Positions 44,353-55,995 of a DNA stretch of 64,000 nt are shown one piece after another. The notes under the pieces are model-generated. The model saw nothing but the letters and a program-made list of their open reading frames with translations, did not search any database and was not told where the DNA came from. Source of the stretch: Zea mays (Eukaryota > Streptophyta > Magnoliopsida > Poales > Poaceae); assembly GCF_902167145.1 (NCBI RefSeq), contig NC_050100.1:194239439-194303438 (forward strand). The letters are read 5' to 3'. The position numbers were made by a program, and so were the translations under genes. The number at the start of each line of letters is the position of its first letter. Position 1 is the first letter of the stretch.

Positions 44353-45459
44353 CATGGAAGCAACATGGCGTTCCACATCAATCAAAGAACGTGGTCACAA
44401 CCAAGAGGCCTTTGGAGCTTCTTCATATGGACCTCTTTGGACCTGTGGCCTACATTAGTATTGGTGGCAGTAAGTATGGTTTAGTTATTATTGATGATTT
44501 TTCTCACTTCACCTGGGTTTTCTTTTTGAGTGACAAAGGTGAAACACAAGAGACTTTGAAGAAATTTATGAGAAGAGCTCAAAATGAGTTTGAGTTAAAA
44601 AATAAAAAAGGTGAGAAGTGATAATGGGACAGAGTTCAAGAATACAGGTGTTGAAGAATTCTTAGGCGAATAAGGAATCAAACATGAGTTCTCGGTCCCC
44701 TACACTCCACAACAAAATGGTGTTGTGGAAAGGAAGAACCGAACACTAATTGAAGCCGCTAGAACCATGTTGGATGAGTACAAGACACCTAACAATTTTT
44801 GGGCAGAGGCGGTCAACACCGCCTGTCATGCAATCAACCGCCTTTATCTTCACAAGATTTACAAGAAGACTGCCTACGAGCTTCTCACCGGTAACAAACC
44901 TAAGGTTGATTACTTTAGAGTTTTTGGGTGTAAATGCTACATTCTTAACAAGAAAGTCAAGAGCTCAAAATTTGCTCCTAGAGTGGACGAGGGTTTCTTG
45001 CTTGGTTATGCATCAAATGCGCATGGATATTGTGTTTTCAACAATACCACCGGTCTTGTTGAAATAGCGATAGACATGACATTTGATGAATCTAATGGCT
45101 CGCAACGGCATGTTTCTAAAGATATTACAGGAAATGAAATCCCACCTAATGAAGCCATCAAGAAGCTTGCAATAGGTGAGGTGAAGCCACAAGAAAAGGA
45201 CGATGATGAAGGGAGAATTTGGATGACAAATAAGGTTGTTGATGGGAGTGCTAGAGTGATTGGTGAAAATCCTTCCATCCAAGCAAACCCATCAACCTCA
45301 AGTCATCCAATCATTGAAGAAGAGCTTCTACCGCAAGATATGCCAACCATTATGGAAAATGAGCAAGAAGAAGTTGCTAGTGAAGAAGCCATTGAACAAG
45401 ATGAACAAGATGATCAAATTCAGAGACATTCTCTGGTGCCTCACCCTCGAGTGCACTAG
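44353..45459 (+). pseudogene. Integrase core and linker of Copia A (3' piece)
   Basis: Resumes the integrase frame after the Tekay insertion: [15 protein letters not shown] with the first catalytic Asp. A frameshift near 44605, in an A-rich run, is followed by a stop near 44670, just before [20 protein letters not shown] with the catalytic Glu. The rest is the integrase C-terminus and an acidic linker, ending at a TAG (45457-45459). The RT frame continues in the same phase. Integrase is therefore inactive. Confidence 0.9.
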
Positions 45460-47106
45460 GGCATTCAGAGAGATCATCCTGTGGACAACATCCTGGGTAG
45501 CATCAAGAGAGGGATAACAACTCGATCTCGTTTAGCAAATTTTTGTGAATTTTACTTGTTTGTCTCCTCTCTTGAACCACTTAAGGTAGAGGAAGCACTA
45601 AGCGATCCAGACTGGATCATTGCTATGCAAGAAGAGCTTAACAACTTCACAAGAAATGAAGTCTGGTCCTTAGTAGCAAGACCCAAGCAAAACGTCATTG
45701 GAACTAAATGGGTCTTCCGCAACAAACAAGATGAAAATGGCTTGGTTACAAGGAACAAGGCACGACTGGTTGCTCAGGGTTTCACTCAAGTGGAAGGACT
45801 TAACTTTGGAGAAACCTATGCACCAGTAGCAAGGTTAGAGTCCATAAGAATATTAATTGCCTATGCTAATAACCATGATTTCAAATTGTATCAAATGGAT
45901 GTCAAAAGTGCTTTCCTAAACGGACCACTGCAAGAGTTGGTCTATGTGGAGCAACCATCGGGCTTTGAAGATTCTAAGAAGCCAAACCATGTCTACCTTC
46001 TTCACAAAGCGCTCTATGGGCTTAAACAAGCTCCTAGAGCATGGTATGAATGTGTTAAAGATTTCTTGCTTAAAAATGGTTTTGAAATAGGAAAAGTAGA
46101 CTCTACTTTATTCACTCGCAAAGTTGATAATCAATTATTTGTATGTCAAATATATGTCGATGACATTATATTTGGCAGTACTGATGAAACTTTTTGTGAG
46201 GAATTTAGTAGGGTTATGACAAATAGGTTTGAGATGTCCATGATGGGCGAGCTCAAGTACTTCCTGGGCTTTCAAGTTAAACAACTCAAGGAAGGAACCT
46301 TTCTGTGCCAAACCAAGTACACACAAGACATGCTCAAGAAGTTTGGCATGGAAAAGGCAAAGCATGCCAAGACACCAATGGCTTCAAGTGGTCATCTTGA
46401 CTTAAATGAAGAAGGTAAAACTGTAGATCAAAAGCTTTATAGATCAATGATTGGATCTCTACTGTATTTATTTGCATCTAGGCCAGATATCATGCTTAGT
46501 GTGTGCATGTGTGCCCGTTTTCAAGCTAACCCGAAAGAGTGCCACCTAGTGGATGTTAAGAGAATTTTGAGATATCTAGCTCACACCCAAAATCTAGGTC
46601 TCTGGTATCCCAAGGGCTCCTTTTTCGATTTATTTGGCTACTCTGACTCAGATTATGCCAGTTGCAAAGTAGATCGAAAAAGCACCTCGGGGACTTGCCA
46701 ATTCCTTGGGCGGTCCCTGGTGTCTTGGAGCTCTAAGAAGCAAAACTGTGTTGCACTTTCCACTGCCGAGGCCGAATACATAGCTGCTGGTGCTTGTTGT
46801 GCTCAGTTGCTATGGATGAAGCAAACCTTGAGGGATTTTGGCTGTGATTTTAAAATAATTCCACTACTATGTGACGATGAGAGCGCCATTAAACTAGCCA
46901 ATAATCCTGTGCAACACTCTAGAACCAAACACATAGACATAAGACACCATTTTTTGAGGGACCACGAAGCAAAAGGAGATATCGAATTATGTCATGTAAA
47001 CACTAAAAATCAACTAGCCGATATCTTCACAAAACCCCTCGATGAGACTAGATTTTGCTTTCTTAGGAGTGAATTAAATATCTTGGATTCTCGTTACTTG
47101 ACTTGA
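45460..47106 (+). pseudogene. Reverse transcriptase and RNase H of Copia A
   Basis: A 541-codon open frame from 45481 with complete RT and RNase H. Motifs: [12 protein letters not shown] entry ([15 protein letters not shown], residues about 69-83), [11 protein letters not shown] (138-148), catalytic YVDD (225-228), MIGSLLYL, then RNase H DSDYASCKVDRKSTSG, STAEAEYIAAG and HIDIRHHFL. It ends naturally at LNILDSRYLT. All RT catalytic aspartates are present. The open stretch is intact but severed from gag and integrase by stops and insertions, and its Met is internal to the polyprotein. Confidence 0.93.
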
Positions 47107-47882
47107 AAACGGACACAAAGATTGCTTGATTCACTATTCTTTGTTTGAAAGGTTTAAATTTTAGTGATATTCATTCAAAACTTTGTGAAAATGTTAAAAT
47201 TAAAATGAGGTTTAGTGTTGAAAATTATTTTAAAATTTCACTCGAAGCTCAACTGGTTTGACCAGCTGAACTTTCTAGTACAGCTGGAGAGACCAACTGA
47301 ACTTCTGAGTTGAACTTCAGCTTGACTGGTTTTAACCAGGAATAACCAGGAATCTCCCTGGCCGAAACCGGTTGAACCGGTATGGGGGGCAGTTGAACCG
47401 GTCTAGTCTGTCTGACCGGCTGACAGACCGTGTCAGCCCTTTTGCAGCGCCTTTTTTAGTTTGCGCAGCAACTTTTCAGACGTCAGATCACCCTTTTTGC
47501 AGCACATTTTCAGCTTTTGCTTTTTACAGAATCTGTAGCTTTAATTTATGTCGCGTCAGTCGCTTTTTCGCACCTTTTAAGACTGCGTCAGGTACTGTAC
47601 ACTTTTCAGACGCGTCAGCTGTCACTTTTTGCAGATGCGTCAGATTTTTTTTGGCTTTATTCCCTTGACCGAATCTGGTCACCAGACCGCACTGCATGAA
47701 ACCGGTTGAACCGGTATGGGGGTGGTTGAACCGGTCCCTGATTACCAGTTCAACTGCCTATTTATAGGCTTCCCCCCTTTCTTCCCTCACTCACAAACGT
47801 TCAAGCCTTAGCATTTCAACCTTTTTGAGCCTCCTCACTCACTCACATTCAACCGGTCAAACTTCCCAAAGCCTCTCCAAAT
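47107..47882 (+). promoter_or_regulatory. LTR-like promoter region before the second ORF
   Basis: Between RNase H and the second ORF. It is rich in the short motifs seen in the Copia A LTR: AGCTGAACTT, CCGGTTGAACCGGT and GGGGGGCAGTTGAACCGGT. It ends with a TATA-like CCTATTTATAGGC (about 47757-47769), a CT-rich leader and ATG 47883. The layout (repeats, TATA, CT-rich leader, ATG) parallels the LTR promoter. A separate transcript for the second ORF is inferred. Confidence 0.45.
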
Positions 47883-48275
47883 ATGGTGCGTCGCCGCAAC
47901 CCATCGGTGATTGAGTTCAGCAGCGACTTTGACGAGATTAAGGAGGAATCACCGGTTCCCTCTCCTCCGCCTCGTTGTTCCCTCTCTAAGAGAGGACGCG
48001 GCTCTGGTAGGATGGAAGGAGAGGGATCTTTGATGCCCTCGCAGCCTGCTCACAGGAGGCGCCAATTGTCCTCGTCGTAGCACCTCCTCCTCTGGATATG
48101 CTCCTTGCCAGGAGGAGGATGGAGCATTCGACGACGTCGTCGATCTTCCGTCGTCTGACGCCCTCTACATCACCGGCCTACACATGCATCCGGCAAATGT
48201 TTCCCGGGGACCTAATGAACCTCCAGTCGACTTCTCACTGAAGGGAGTGGACACCCTTCAATGCCTAAGGTTCAT
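47883..48275 (+). pseudogene. Second ORF of Copia A, 5' piece
   Basis: ATG 47883 opens a 65-codon frame (MVRRRNPSVIEFSSDFDE, then a basic, Ser/Pro-rich stretch) ending at 48080. The downstream coding sequence is in another frame (from at least 48184, MHPANVSRGPNEPP), so a frameshift lies between about 48060 and 48180. It is cut at 48275 by the solo LTR. No signal peptide or membrane segment is visible in this piece. The 3' piece at 62359 continues in phase once the insertion and one duplication are discounted. Confidence 0.6.
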
Positions 48276-48286
48276 TGTAGCATCCC

Positions 48287-49755
48287 TGTCGGCGTTTCGA
48301 CCCCGGGGGTCCCTGGACCGACGAGTAAATTGTCGCCGCGTGTCCCAGCCCAGATGGGTCGGTGCGAGACGGAGCACGAAGGGGGAGAAGAGAGGATGGA
48401 GGCAGGCAAAAAGGGGAAACCCGCGGCCTTCGTGTTGTCCTGCGCCCAGGTCGGGTGCGCTTGCAGTAGGGGGTTACAAGCGTCCGCGTGGGGGAGAACG
48501 AGGGACTCTACGCGTCGTCCCGTCCTCCCGCGCGGCCAACCTCCTCGTAAGAGAGCCCTGGTCCTTCCTTTTATAGGCGTAAGGAGAGGGCCCAGGTGTA
48601 CAGTGGGGGGTGTAGCAATGTGCTAACGTGTCTAGCAGAGAGGAGCTAGCGCCCTAAGTACATGCCGTCGTGGCAGCCGGAGAGGTCTTGACACCCTGTT
48701 CATGTGATGTCGTGGCCGTCGGAGGAGCGCTAGAGCCTTGAGGAAGGACAGCTGTCGGGGCTGTCGAGTCCTTGCTGACGTCTCCTTGCTTCCGTAAGGG
48801 GCTGAGAGCCGTCGTCGTCACGGAGCACGCGGGGCGCCATCATTTTTATTTGTTTACCGGGTGGAGCCTGATGGGACGCCGGTCTTGTTCCCTGTAGCCT
48901 GAGCTAGCTAGGGGTAGGGTAATGATGGCCCCTCTTGCGACGTGGTCGGTCCGAGCCCTAGGTCGGGCGAGGTGGATGCTCCTCCAAGGTCGAGGTTGAG
49001 TCTGTCTTCCGAGGTCGAGGTCGAGTCCTAGCCCCGGGTCGGGCGAGGCGGAGACTGTCGTCCGAGGCCAAGGCCAAGTCCGAGCCCTGGGGTCAGGCGA
49101 GGCGGAGTTCGTCGTCTACCGGAGCCGAGGCCGAGTCCGAGCCCTGGGGTCGGGCGAGGCGGAGTTCGTCGTCTTCCGGGGCCGAGCCCGAGTCCGAGCC
49201 CTGGGGTCGGGCGAGGCGGAGTTCGTCGTCTTCTGGGGCCGAGCCTGAGTCTGAGCCCTGGGGTTAGGCGAGGCGGAGTTCGTCGTCTTCCGGGGCCGAG
49301 CCCGAGTCCGAGCCCTGGGGTCGGGCGAGGTGGAGTTAGTCGTCTTCCGGGGCCGAGCTCGAGTCCGAGCCCTGGGGTCGGGCGAGGCGGAGTTCGTCGT
49401 CTTCCGGGGCCGAGCCCGAGTCCGAGCCCTGGGGTCGGGCGAGGCGGAGTTTCCTATGGCGCTCGAGGCCGGACTTGGCTACTGTCAGCCTCACTCTGTC
49501 GAGTGGCACAGCAGTCGGAGCGACACAGGCGGCGCTGTCTTCTTGTCAGGCCGGTCAGTGGAGCGGCGAAGTGACTGCGGTCACTTCGGCTCTGTCGACT
49601 GAAGGGCACGTGTCAGGATAAGGTGTCAGGCCATCCTTGCATTAAATGCTCCTGCGATACAGTCGGTCGGTGTGGCGATCTGGCCAAGGATGCTTCTTGG
49701 CGAAGACTGGGCCTCGGGCGAGCCGAAGGTGTGTCCGTCGCTTGAGGGGGTCCTC
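48287..49755 (-). repeat. Truncated 3' LTR of the Huck-like element
   Basis: Matches the 5' LTR from its TGTCGGCG end up to about 49755 (GGGGTCCTC). It then breaks off, while the 5' LTR goes on for about 193 bp (58611-58803). It contains six full copies of a 57-bp tandem repeat (49085-49450). Confidence 0.93.
49085..49450. repeat. 57-bp tandem repeat, six copies (Huck 3' LTR)
   Basis: Units start CCCTGGGGTCGGGCGAGGCGG and end GAGTCCGAG, each 57 bp, with a seventh partial copy. The 5' LTR has four copies. CpG-rich. The reading frames through this block are repeat artefacts. Confidence 0.93.
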
Positions 49756-50192
49756 ATGCGGCCGAGGAGAGGGAGGCCGACCATGCGGCCATGTCCGAGG
49801 CCATCTTGGCCTTCTGCCGGGTCTTTGGCTTCGACGACGTCCTCTCGAGAAGCTCCCCTCAAAGTCGCCTGCAGGCCTTGGGTGACCATGCGCGTGGCAG
49901 ACTCCGCGAGGCGCTGCATCACGGCGTCAGGCGGGCCTTCGCCGTGCTCGCTTCCCACTATGACGTGGATCTGGAGCGGGTCAGCGAGGGGTATTGCCTT
50001 CCTGACGAAGATGAAGCTGCCCTGGCCGAAGTCCAGAGGCTTGACGCGGCCGCCGCGGGCCCAAGTGCGATGCTGGCGACCACCTTCGAGGCAGAGATCC
50101 TCCCGCTTGCGCCGTCGTCCGAGGCCAGGGCGGATTTCGCCGAGGGTGGAGACGAAGCCGAGGGTGCGGCTCCTTCTCCGGGCGATGCCTGA
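49756..50192 (+). pseudogene. Antisense ORF remnant of the Huck-like element
   Basis: Opposite in sense to the element's pol. A 133-codon run from the Met at 49791 (MSEAILAFCRVFGFDDVLSR) ends at 50192 in an acidic Glu/Ala-rich tail (EGGDEAEGAAPSPGDA). It contains RAFAVLASHYDVDLERVSEGY. It sits where Tat elements keep their antisense ORF, so it is the C-terminal remnant; the N-terminal domain seen in the other Gypsy at 22651-21694 has been deleted. The upstream boundary is fused directly to LTR sequence. Its function is unknown. Confidence 0.65.
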
Positions 50193-50654
50193 TTCTGCCG
50201 GGGCAGTTTATTTTGAATGCATCCGTGTCCTTTGCGGCCGCCGAAGCCCGAACACTTTATCATCGTAATATAAGGTCGTGTCCCCTTTCCTCCTATTTTG
50301 TGTATCCGGACTCGTTCATCAGTAGCAGGATTGCTTACCCAAGTAAGAGTTATTTTTCGTGGTGGGCGACGAGTGAGGTATCCGTATCCCAGAGGCGTAG
50401 GAATCCCTCGGCTCGGTCGGCCTTGCCACTTACATGCACCCTTATTCGTTTCTTGGGGTCCTGTTACTGATATAGCCGGGAGACGCGAAAGTCTTTTTGA
50501 TGGAAGACCTTTTTTCGAGGAAAATTTTGACGCAGAGGGGGTTCCCCCCTTCTAGCCCCCGAGGGAGGGTCGGGCTTTGCCGAGGCAAGGCTGACCCTTC
50601 CTTGATGGTTAGACTTTGTATGTGAACGATGTGTACGAACAACTTGAAAACATC
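50193..50654. other. Spacer between the antisense ORF and pol, Huck-like element
   Basis: Non-coding sequence between the convergent ends of the antisense ORF (stop near 50192) and integrase (stop near 50655). A shared or bidirectional transcript-end region would be expected here. No clear terminator is identified. Confidence 0.6.
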
Positions 50655-51945
50655 TTAAGGGTAGAAGCGACGTAGCTGTCGGATGTTCCAAGCGTTGCTG
50701 TAGACCTCGCCTTGGCTGTTGGCCAGCTTGTATGTCCCGGGCTTCAGAACCTTGGCGATGACGAACGGCCCTTCCCAGGGAGGCGTGAGCTTGTGCCGCC
50801 CTCGGGCGTCTTGTCGCAGCCGAAGCACCAAGTCGCCCACTTGGAGGTCTCAGGATCGAACCCCTCGGGCGTGGTAGCGTCGCATGGACTACTGGTACCA
50901 CGCCGAGTGTAGTAAGGCCATGTCCCGAGCCTCTTCGAGCTGGTCCAGTGAGTCTTCTCGGTCGGTCTGGTTGCTTCGGTCGTCGTACGCCCTCGTCCTC
51001 GGGAAACCATATTCTAAGTCCGTGGGCAAGATGGCCTCGGCCCCATAGACTAGAAAAAACGGTGTGAAGCCCGTGGCTCGGCTCAGCGTTGTCCTCAGAC
51101 TCCAGACCACCGAGGGGAGTTCCTTCATCCATCGTCTACCGAAATTGTCGAGGTCGTTGTGGATCCTCGGCTTGAGTCCTTGCAGAATCATGCCGTTGGC
51201 ACGTTCCACCTGCCCATTCGTCATGGGGTGAGCCACGGCAGCCCAGTCCACCCGGATGTGGTGACCCTCGCAGAAGTCCAGGAACTTTCTGCCGGTGAAC
51301 TGGGTGTCGTTGTCAGTGATGATGGAGTTTGGGACCCCAAAGCGATGGATGATGTTGGTGAAGAATGCCACCGCCTGTTCGGACCTGATGCTGTTCAGGG
51401 GTCGGACCTCGATCCACTTGGAGAATTTGTCGATGGCGACCAGCAGGTGCGTGTAGCCCTCGGGTGCCTTCTGCAAGGGACCGACGAGGTCCACTCCCCA
51501 CACAGCAAACGACTAGGTGATGGGTATTGTCTGTAGAGCCTAAGTGGGCAGGTGGGTCTGCCTTGCGTAGAATTGACACCCTTGGCAGGCGCGGACAATT
51601 CTAGTGGCGTCGGCCACCGCGGTCGGCCAGTAGAAACCTTGTCGGAAGGCGTTTCCAACAAGGGCTCGGGACGCTGCGTGATGACCGCAAGCCCCCGAGT
51701 GTATTTCTTGTAAGAGCTCCTGGCCTTCGGCGATGGATATGCATCGCTGGAGGATGCCGGAGGGGCTGCAGTGGTAGAGCTCCTTCCCGTCACCTAGTAA
51801 GACGAACGACTTGGCGCGTCGTGCCAGTCGCCGAGCCTCGGCTCGGTCGAGGGGCAGCTCTCCTTGGTGGAGATATTGTAGGTACGGGGTCTACCAGTCT
51901 CGATTAGGCTGGACCCCATTCCGCTCTTCCTCGACGCGTAGTGCC
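50655..51945 (-). pseudogene. Integrase of the Huck-like element (broken)
   Basis: The open run 51503-50889 holds the core: WGVDLVGPLQKAPEGYTHLLVAID (start, first Asp), SIITDNDTQF (second Asp) and TNGQVERANG (Glu). Upstream (51900-51510) the HHCC zinc region (GACGHHAASRALVG, CQGCQFYARQTH) has in-frame stops near 51540 and 51515. Downstream, after stops near 50885 and 50860, VGDLVLRLRQDARGRHKL to NIRQLRRFYP completes the C-terminus at 50655. The frame differs from the RT region, so a frameshift lies between 51946 and about 51800. Confidence 0.88.
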
Positions 51946-53946
51946 TCACCCTCGGGGGCCGAGGGTGCCTCGGGCCGAGCCGAGGGCGCCTCGGGCTGTG
52001 CCGAGGGTGCCTCGGGCCGAGCCGAGGGTGCCTCGGGCTGGGCCGAGGCCTTCTCGTGCTCGGGCGTGTCGTCGGTCTTTACTGAGGGTTGTTGTAGGTC
52101 TCAGGAGAAGACGTCCGGGGGGAACCGTTGTCCGCCCCGAGGCTATCTTAGCCAGCTCGTCCGCAGTCTTGTTGTATCGTCGGGCGATGTGGTTGAGCTC
52201 AAGCCCGTAGAACTTGTCCTCCAGGCGCCGAACCTCATCGCAGTAGGCTTCCATCTTCGGGTCGCGGCAGTGGGAGTTCTTCATAATTTGGTCGATGACG
52301 AGCTGCGAGTCGCCGCGAGCGTCGAGGCGTCGGACCCCTAGCTCGATGGCGATGCGCAACCCGTTGACCAGAGCTTCGTACTCAGCCACGTTGTTGGACG
52401 CCGGGAAATGGAGGCGCAGTACGTAGCGTAGGTGCTTCCCAAGGGGCAAGATGAAGAGCAGACCCGCGTCTGCCCCTGTTTTCATCAGCGACCCATCGAG
52501 AAACATGGTCCAGAGTTCTGGTTGGATCGGAGCCGCCGGGAGCTGGGTGTCGACCCATTTAGCCACAAAGTCCGCCAAGACTTGGGACTTGATGGCCTTC
52601 TGAGGGGCGAACGAGATTGTCTCGCCCATGATTTCCACCGCCCACTTTGCAATCCTACCCGAGGCCTCTCGGCACTGGATGATCTCCCCCAGGAGGAAGG
52701 ATGACACCACAGTCACCGGATGAGACTCGAAGTAGTGTCGCAACTTCCGCCGTGTTAGGATCACCGCGTACAACAGCTTCTGAATTTGCGGGTAGCGGAT
52801 CTTGGTCTCGGACAGTACCCCACTGATGAAGTAAACTGGCCTCTGGACGGGCAATGCATGCCCTTCTTCTTGTCTCTCAACCACGATCGCGGTGCTGACC
52901 AACTGAGTGGTAGCGGCGACGTAGATCAAGAGGGCTTCTCCGGCGGCGGGGGGCACCAAGATGGGCGCGTTCGTAAGGAGCGCCTTCAGGTTCCCGAGGG
53001 CTTCCTCGGCCTCGGAGGTCCAAGTGAAGCACTCGATCTTTCTTAAGAGGCGGTACAGAGGTAGGCCTCTTTCGCTGAGGCACGAGATGAAACGGCTCAG
53101 AGCCGCAAGGCATCCCATGACCCTCTGTACGCCTTTCAAGTCCTTGATGGGCCCCATGTTGGTGATGGCCACGATTTTCTCCGGGTTGGCCTCGATGCCC
53201 CGCTCGAAGACGATGAACCCCAAGAGCATGCCTCGGGAGACTCCAAAGACACACTTCTCGGGATTGAGTTTTACGCCTTTTGCCTTGAGACACCGGAATG
53301 TCGTTTCAAGGTCGGAAAGGAGGTCGGAGGCTTTCCTCGTCTTGACTACGATGTCATCGACATAAGCCTCGACCGTTTGACCAATGTGTTTGCCGAACAC
53401 GTGGTTCATGCACCTTTGGTACGTCGCACCCGCATTCCTCAAACCAAATGGCATAGTAACATAGCAGTACATGCCAAAAGGTGTGATGAAAGAAGTCGCG
53501 AGCTGGTCGGACTCTTTCATCCTGATTTGGTGATACCCTGAGTAGGCATCAAGGAAAGACAGGGTTTCGCATCCAGCAGTGGAATCCACGATTTGATCGA
53601 TGCGAGGCAGAGGATAGGGAACTTTTGGACATGCTTTGTTTAGACCAGTGTAGTCTACACACATCCGCCATTTCCCTCCTTTCTTTCTCACAAGCACAGG
53701 GTTGGCAAGCCATTCGGGATGGAATACCTCTTTGATGAACCCTGCGGCCATCAGCTTGTGGATCTCCTCGCCTATGGCTCTGCGCTTTTCTTCGTCGAAT
53801 CGGCGCAGAGGTTGCTTCACGGGTCGGGCTCCAGCTCAGATATCCAGTGAGTGCTCGGCGACATCCCTCGGTATGCCAGGCATGTCCGAGGGACTCCACG
53901 CGAAAACTTCGGTGTTTGCACGGAGAAAGTCGACGAGTACTGCTTC
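51946..53946 (-). pseudogene. Reverse transcriptase and RNase H of the Huck-like element
   Basis: A 624-codon open run (53820-51946) with RT motifs MCVDYTGLNKACPKV, FLDAYSGYHQI, MPFGLRNAGATYQR and catalytic YVDDIVVKT. It continues with RNase H and the second RNase H (LDGSLMKTGADAGLLFI, NNVAEYEALVNGL, ARGDSQLVIDQIM). It is in frame with gag-protease but separated by a TGA (about 53837) and a TAG (53947). The C-terminal end is a 7-residue tandem repeat (51955-52045) ending in a TGA. Confidence 0.92.
51955..52045 (-). repeat. 21-bp tandem repeat inside pol
   Basis: About four copies of a 21-bp unit (plus GGGTGCCTCGGGCCGAGCCGA and variants). The minus-strand coding frame reads seven-residue units of the ARGTLGS type. 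It lies in the variable linker between RNase H and integrase. Confidence 0.88.
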
Positions 53947-55995
53947 CTATTTGGGGTCGAGCTCGGAGCCGATCCGGATCTGCTTGGAGGCGTTGTTGCT
54001 GGGTTTGAGAGGGACAGACTTAACCGTCTTCGCTGGCTCGAAGTTGCCGGCATGGCGCTTCACGTCTGGCGCCTCCTTGGAGAGGCTCTCCAGGTCGGCG
54101 ATGAGGGCCTCGGATTCGGCAAGGGCCTCGGCGTATTCCACGCACTCCACGTCGCATTCGTACGCGTGTCGGTACGTGGGGCCGACGGTGATGACCCCGT
54201 TGGGGCCCGGCATCTTGAGCTTGAGGTAGGTGTAGTTGGGGACGGCCATGAACTTGGCGTAGCATGGCCTCCCCAGCACTGCGTGGTAGGTTCCTCGGAA
54301 CCCGACCACCTCGAACGTGAGGGTTTCCCTTCTGAAGTTGGAGGGAGTCCCGAAGCAGACAGGCAGATCGAGTTGTTCGAGGGGTTGGACGCATTTCCCG
54401 GGGTTTATCCCGTGAAAAGGCGCCGCACCGGCCCGGATCGAGGATAGATCGATCTGCAGGAGCTCGAGGGTCTCTGCGTAGATGATGTTGAGGTTGCTGC
54501 CTCCGTCCATGAGGACCTTGGTGAGCCTGACGTTGCCGATGACGGGGTCGACAACGAGCGGATATTTCCCCGGGCTCGGCACGTGGTCGGGGTGATCGCC
54601 CTGGTCGAAGGTGATGGGCTTGTCGGACCAGTCTAGGTAGACTGGCGTCGCCACCTTTACCGAGCAAACCTCCCGACGCTCTTGCTTGCGGTGCCGAGCC
54701 GAGGCGTTCGCCACTTGCCCACCGTAGATCATGAAGCAGTCGCGGACCTCGGGGAACTCCTCTGCCTTGTGATCCTCCTTCTTGTCGTCGTGGTGGGCCC
54801 TGCCACCCTCCGCAGGTGGGTCGGCCCTGTGAAAGTGGCGCCGAAGCATGGCGCACTCCCCAAGGGTGTGCTTGACGGGTCCCTGATGATAGGGGCACGG
54901 CTCCTTTAGCATCTTGTCAAAGAGATTGGCGCCTCCGGGAGGTTTCCGAGGGTTCTTGTACTCAGTGGCGGCGACAAGGTCCGCGTCGGCGGTGTCACGT
55001 TTCACTTGTGACTTCTTCTTGTCTTTCTTCTTGGTGCCGCTCTGAGTGAACGCCTCGGGAACATCTTCCGGCTGGCGGCCCTGGGGCTGCTTGTCCTTCC
55101 GGAAGATGGCCTCAACCGCCTCCTGGCCAGAGGCGAACTTGGTGGCAATGTCCATCAGCTCACTCGCCCTAGTGGGGGTCTTGCGACCCAGCTTGCTCAC
55201 CAGGTCGCAGCAGGTGGTGCCGGCGAGGAACGCGCCGATGACATCCGAATCGGTGACGTTGGGCAGCTCGGTGCGCTGCTTGGAGAATCGCCGGATGTAG
55301 TCCCGGAGAGACTCTCCCGACTGCTGGCGACAGCTTCGGAGATCCCAGGAGTTCCCAGGGCACACGTACGTGCCCTGGAAGTTACCGGCGAAGGCTTGGA
55401 CCAGGTCGTCCCAGTTGGAGATCTGCCCCAGAGGCAGATGCTCCAGCTAGGCTCGAGCGGTGTCGGAGAGGAACAGGGAGAGGTTGCGGATGACGAGGTT
55501 GTCATCGTCCGTTCCACCCAGTTGGCAGGCCAGCCGGTAGTCCGCGAGCCACAGTTCCGGCCTTGTCTCCCCCGAGTACTTTGTGATGGTAGTCGGGGTT
55601 CCGAACCGGGTCGGGAACGGCGCCCGTCGTATGGCTTGGCTGAAAGCCTGCGGACCAGGTGGTTCGGGCGAGGGACTCTGATCCTCCCCGCTGTCATAGC
55701 GTCCCCCACGCCTGGGGTGGTAGCCTCGGTGCACCCTCTCGTCGAGGTGGGCTCGATGGTTGCGGTGGTGGTGCTCGTTGCCGAGGCGACCTGGGGCCGC
55801 AGGCGCTGCGTTGCGCGTGCGCCCGGTGTGGACCGAGGCTTCTCGCATGAATCGGGAAGTCGCGGCGCGATGCTCCGAGGGGTATCCCTGCCTTCGGGAG
55901 GCAGCGCTTTCGGCCCATCGGACCGCGGCATCCTCCAGGAGATTCTTGAGCTCTCCCCGGATACGCCGCCCTTCGGTGGTTGATGGTTCCGGCAT
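53947..55995 (-). pseudogene. Gag and protease of the Huck-like element
   Basis: One frame with a TAG at 55447-55449. From 55995: a Gag leader, the gag domain (TKYSGETRPELWLADYRLACQLGG, start of capsid), then ESLRDYIRRFSKQRTELP. A zinc-binding-like segment follows (CPYHQGPVKHTLGEC), then the protease active site VLMDGGSNLNIIY and an LGRPCYAKFMAVPNYTYLKLK block. It ends at a TAG (53947-53949), beyond which pol continues in frame. Gag and protease would form and mature the particle. Confidence 0.9.

Noticed and set aside
49085..49450. CRISPR-like array
   Set aside because: Units are contiguous without spacers, lie in an LTR, and the genome is eukaryotic.
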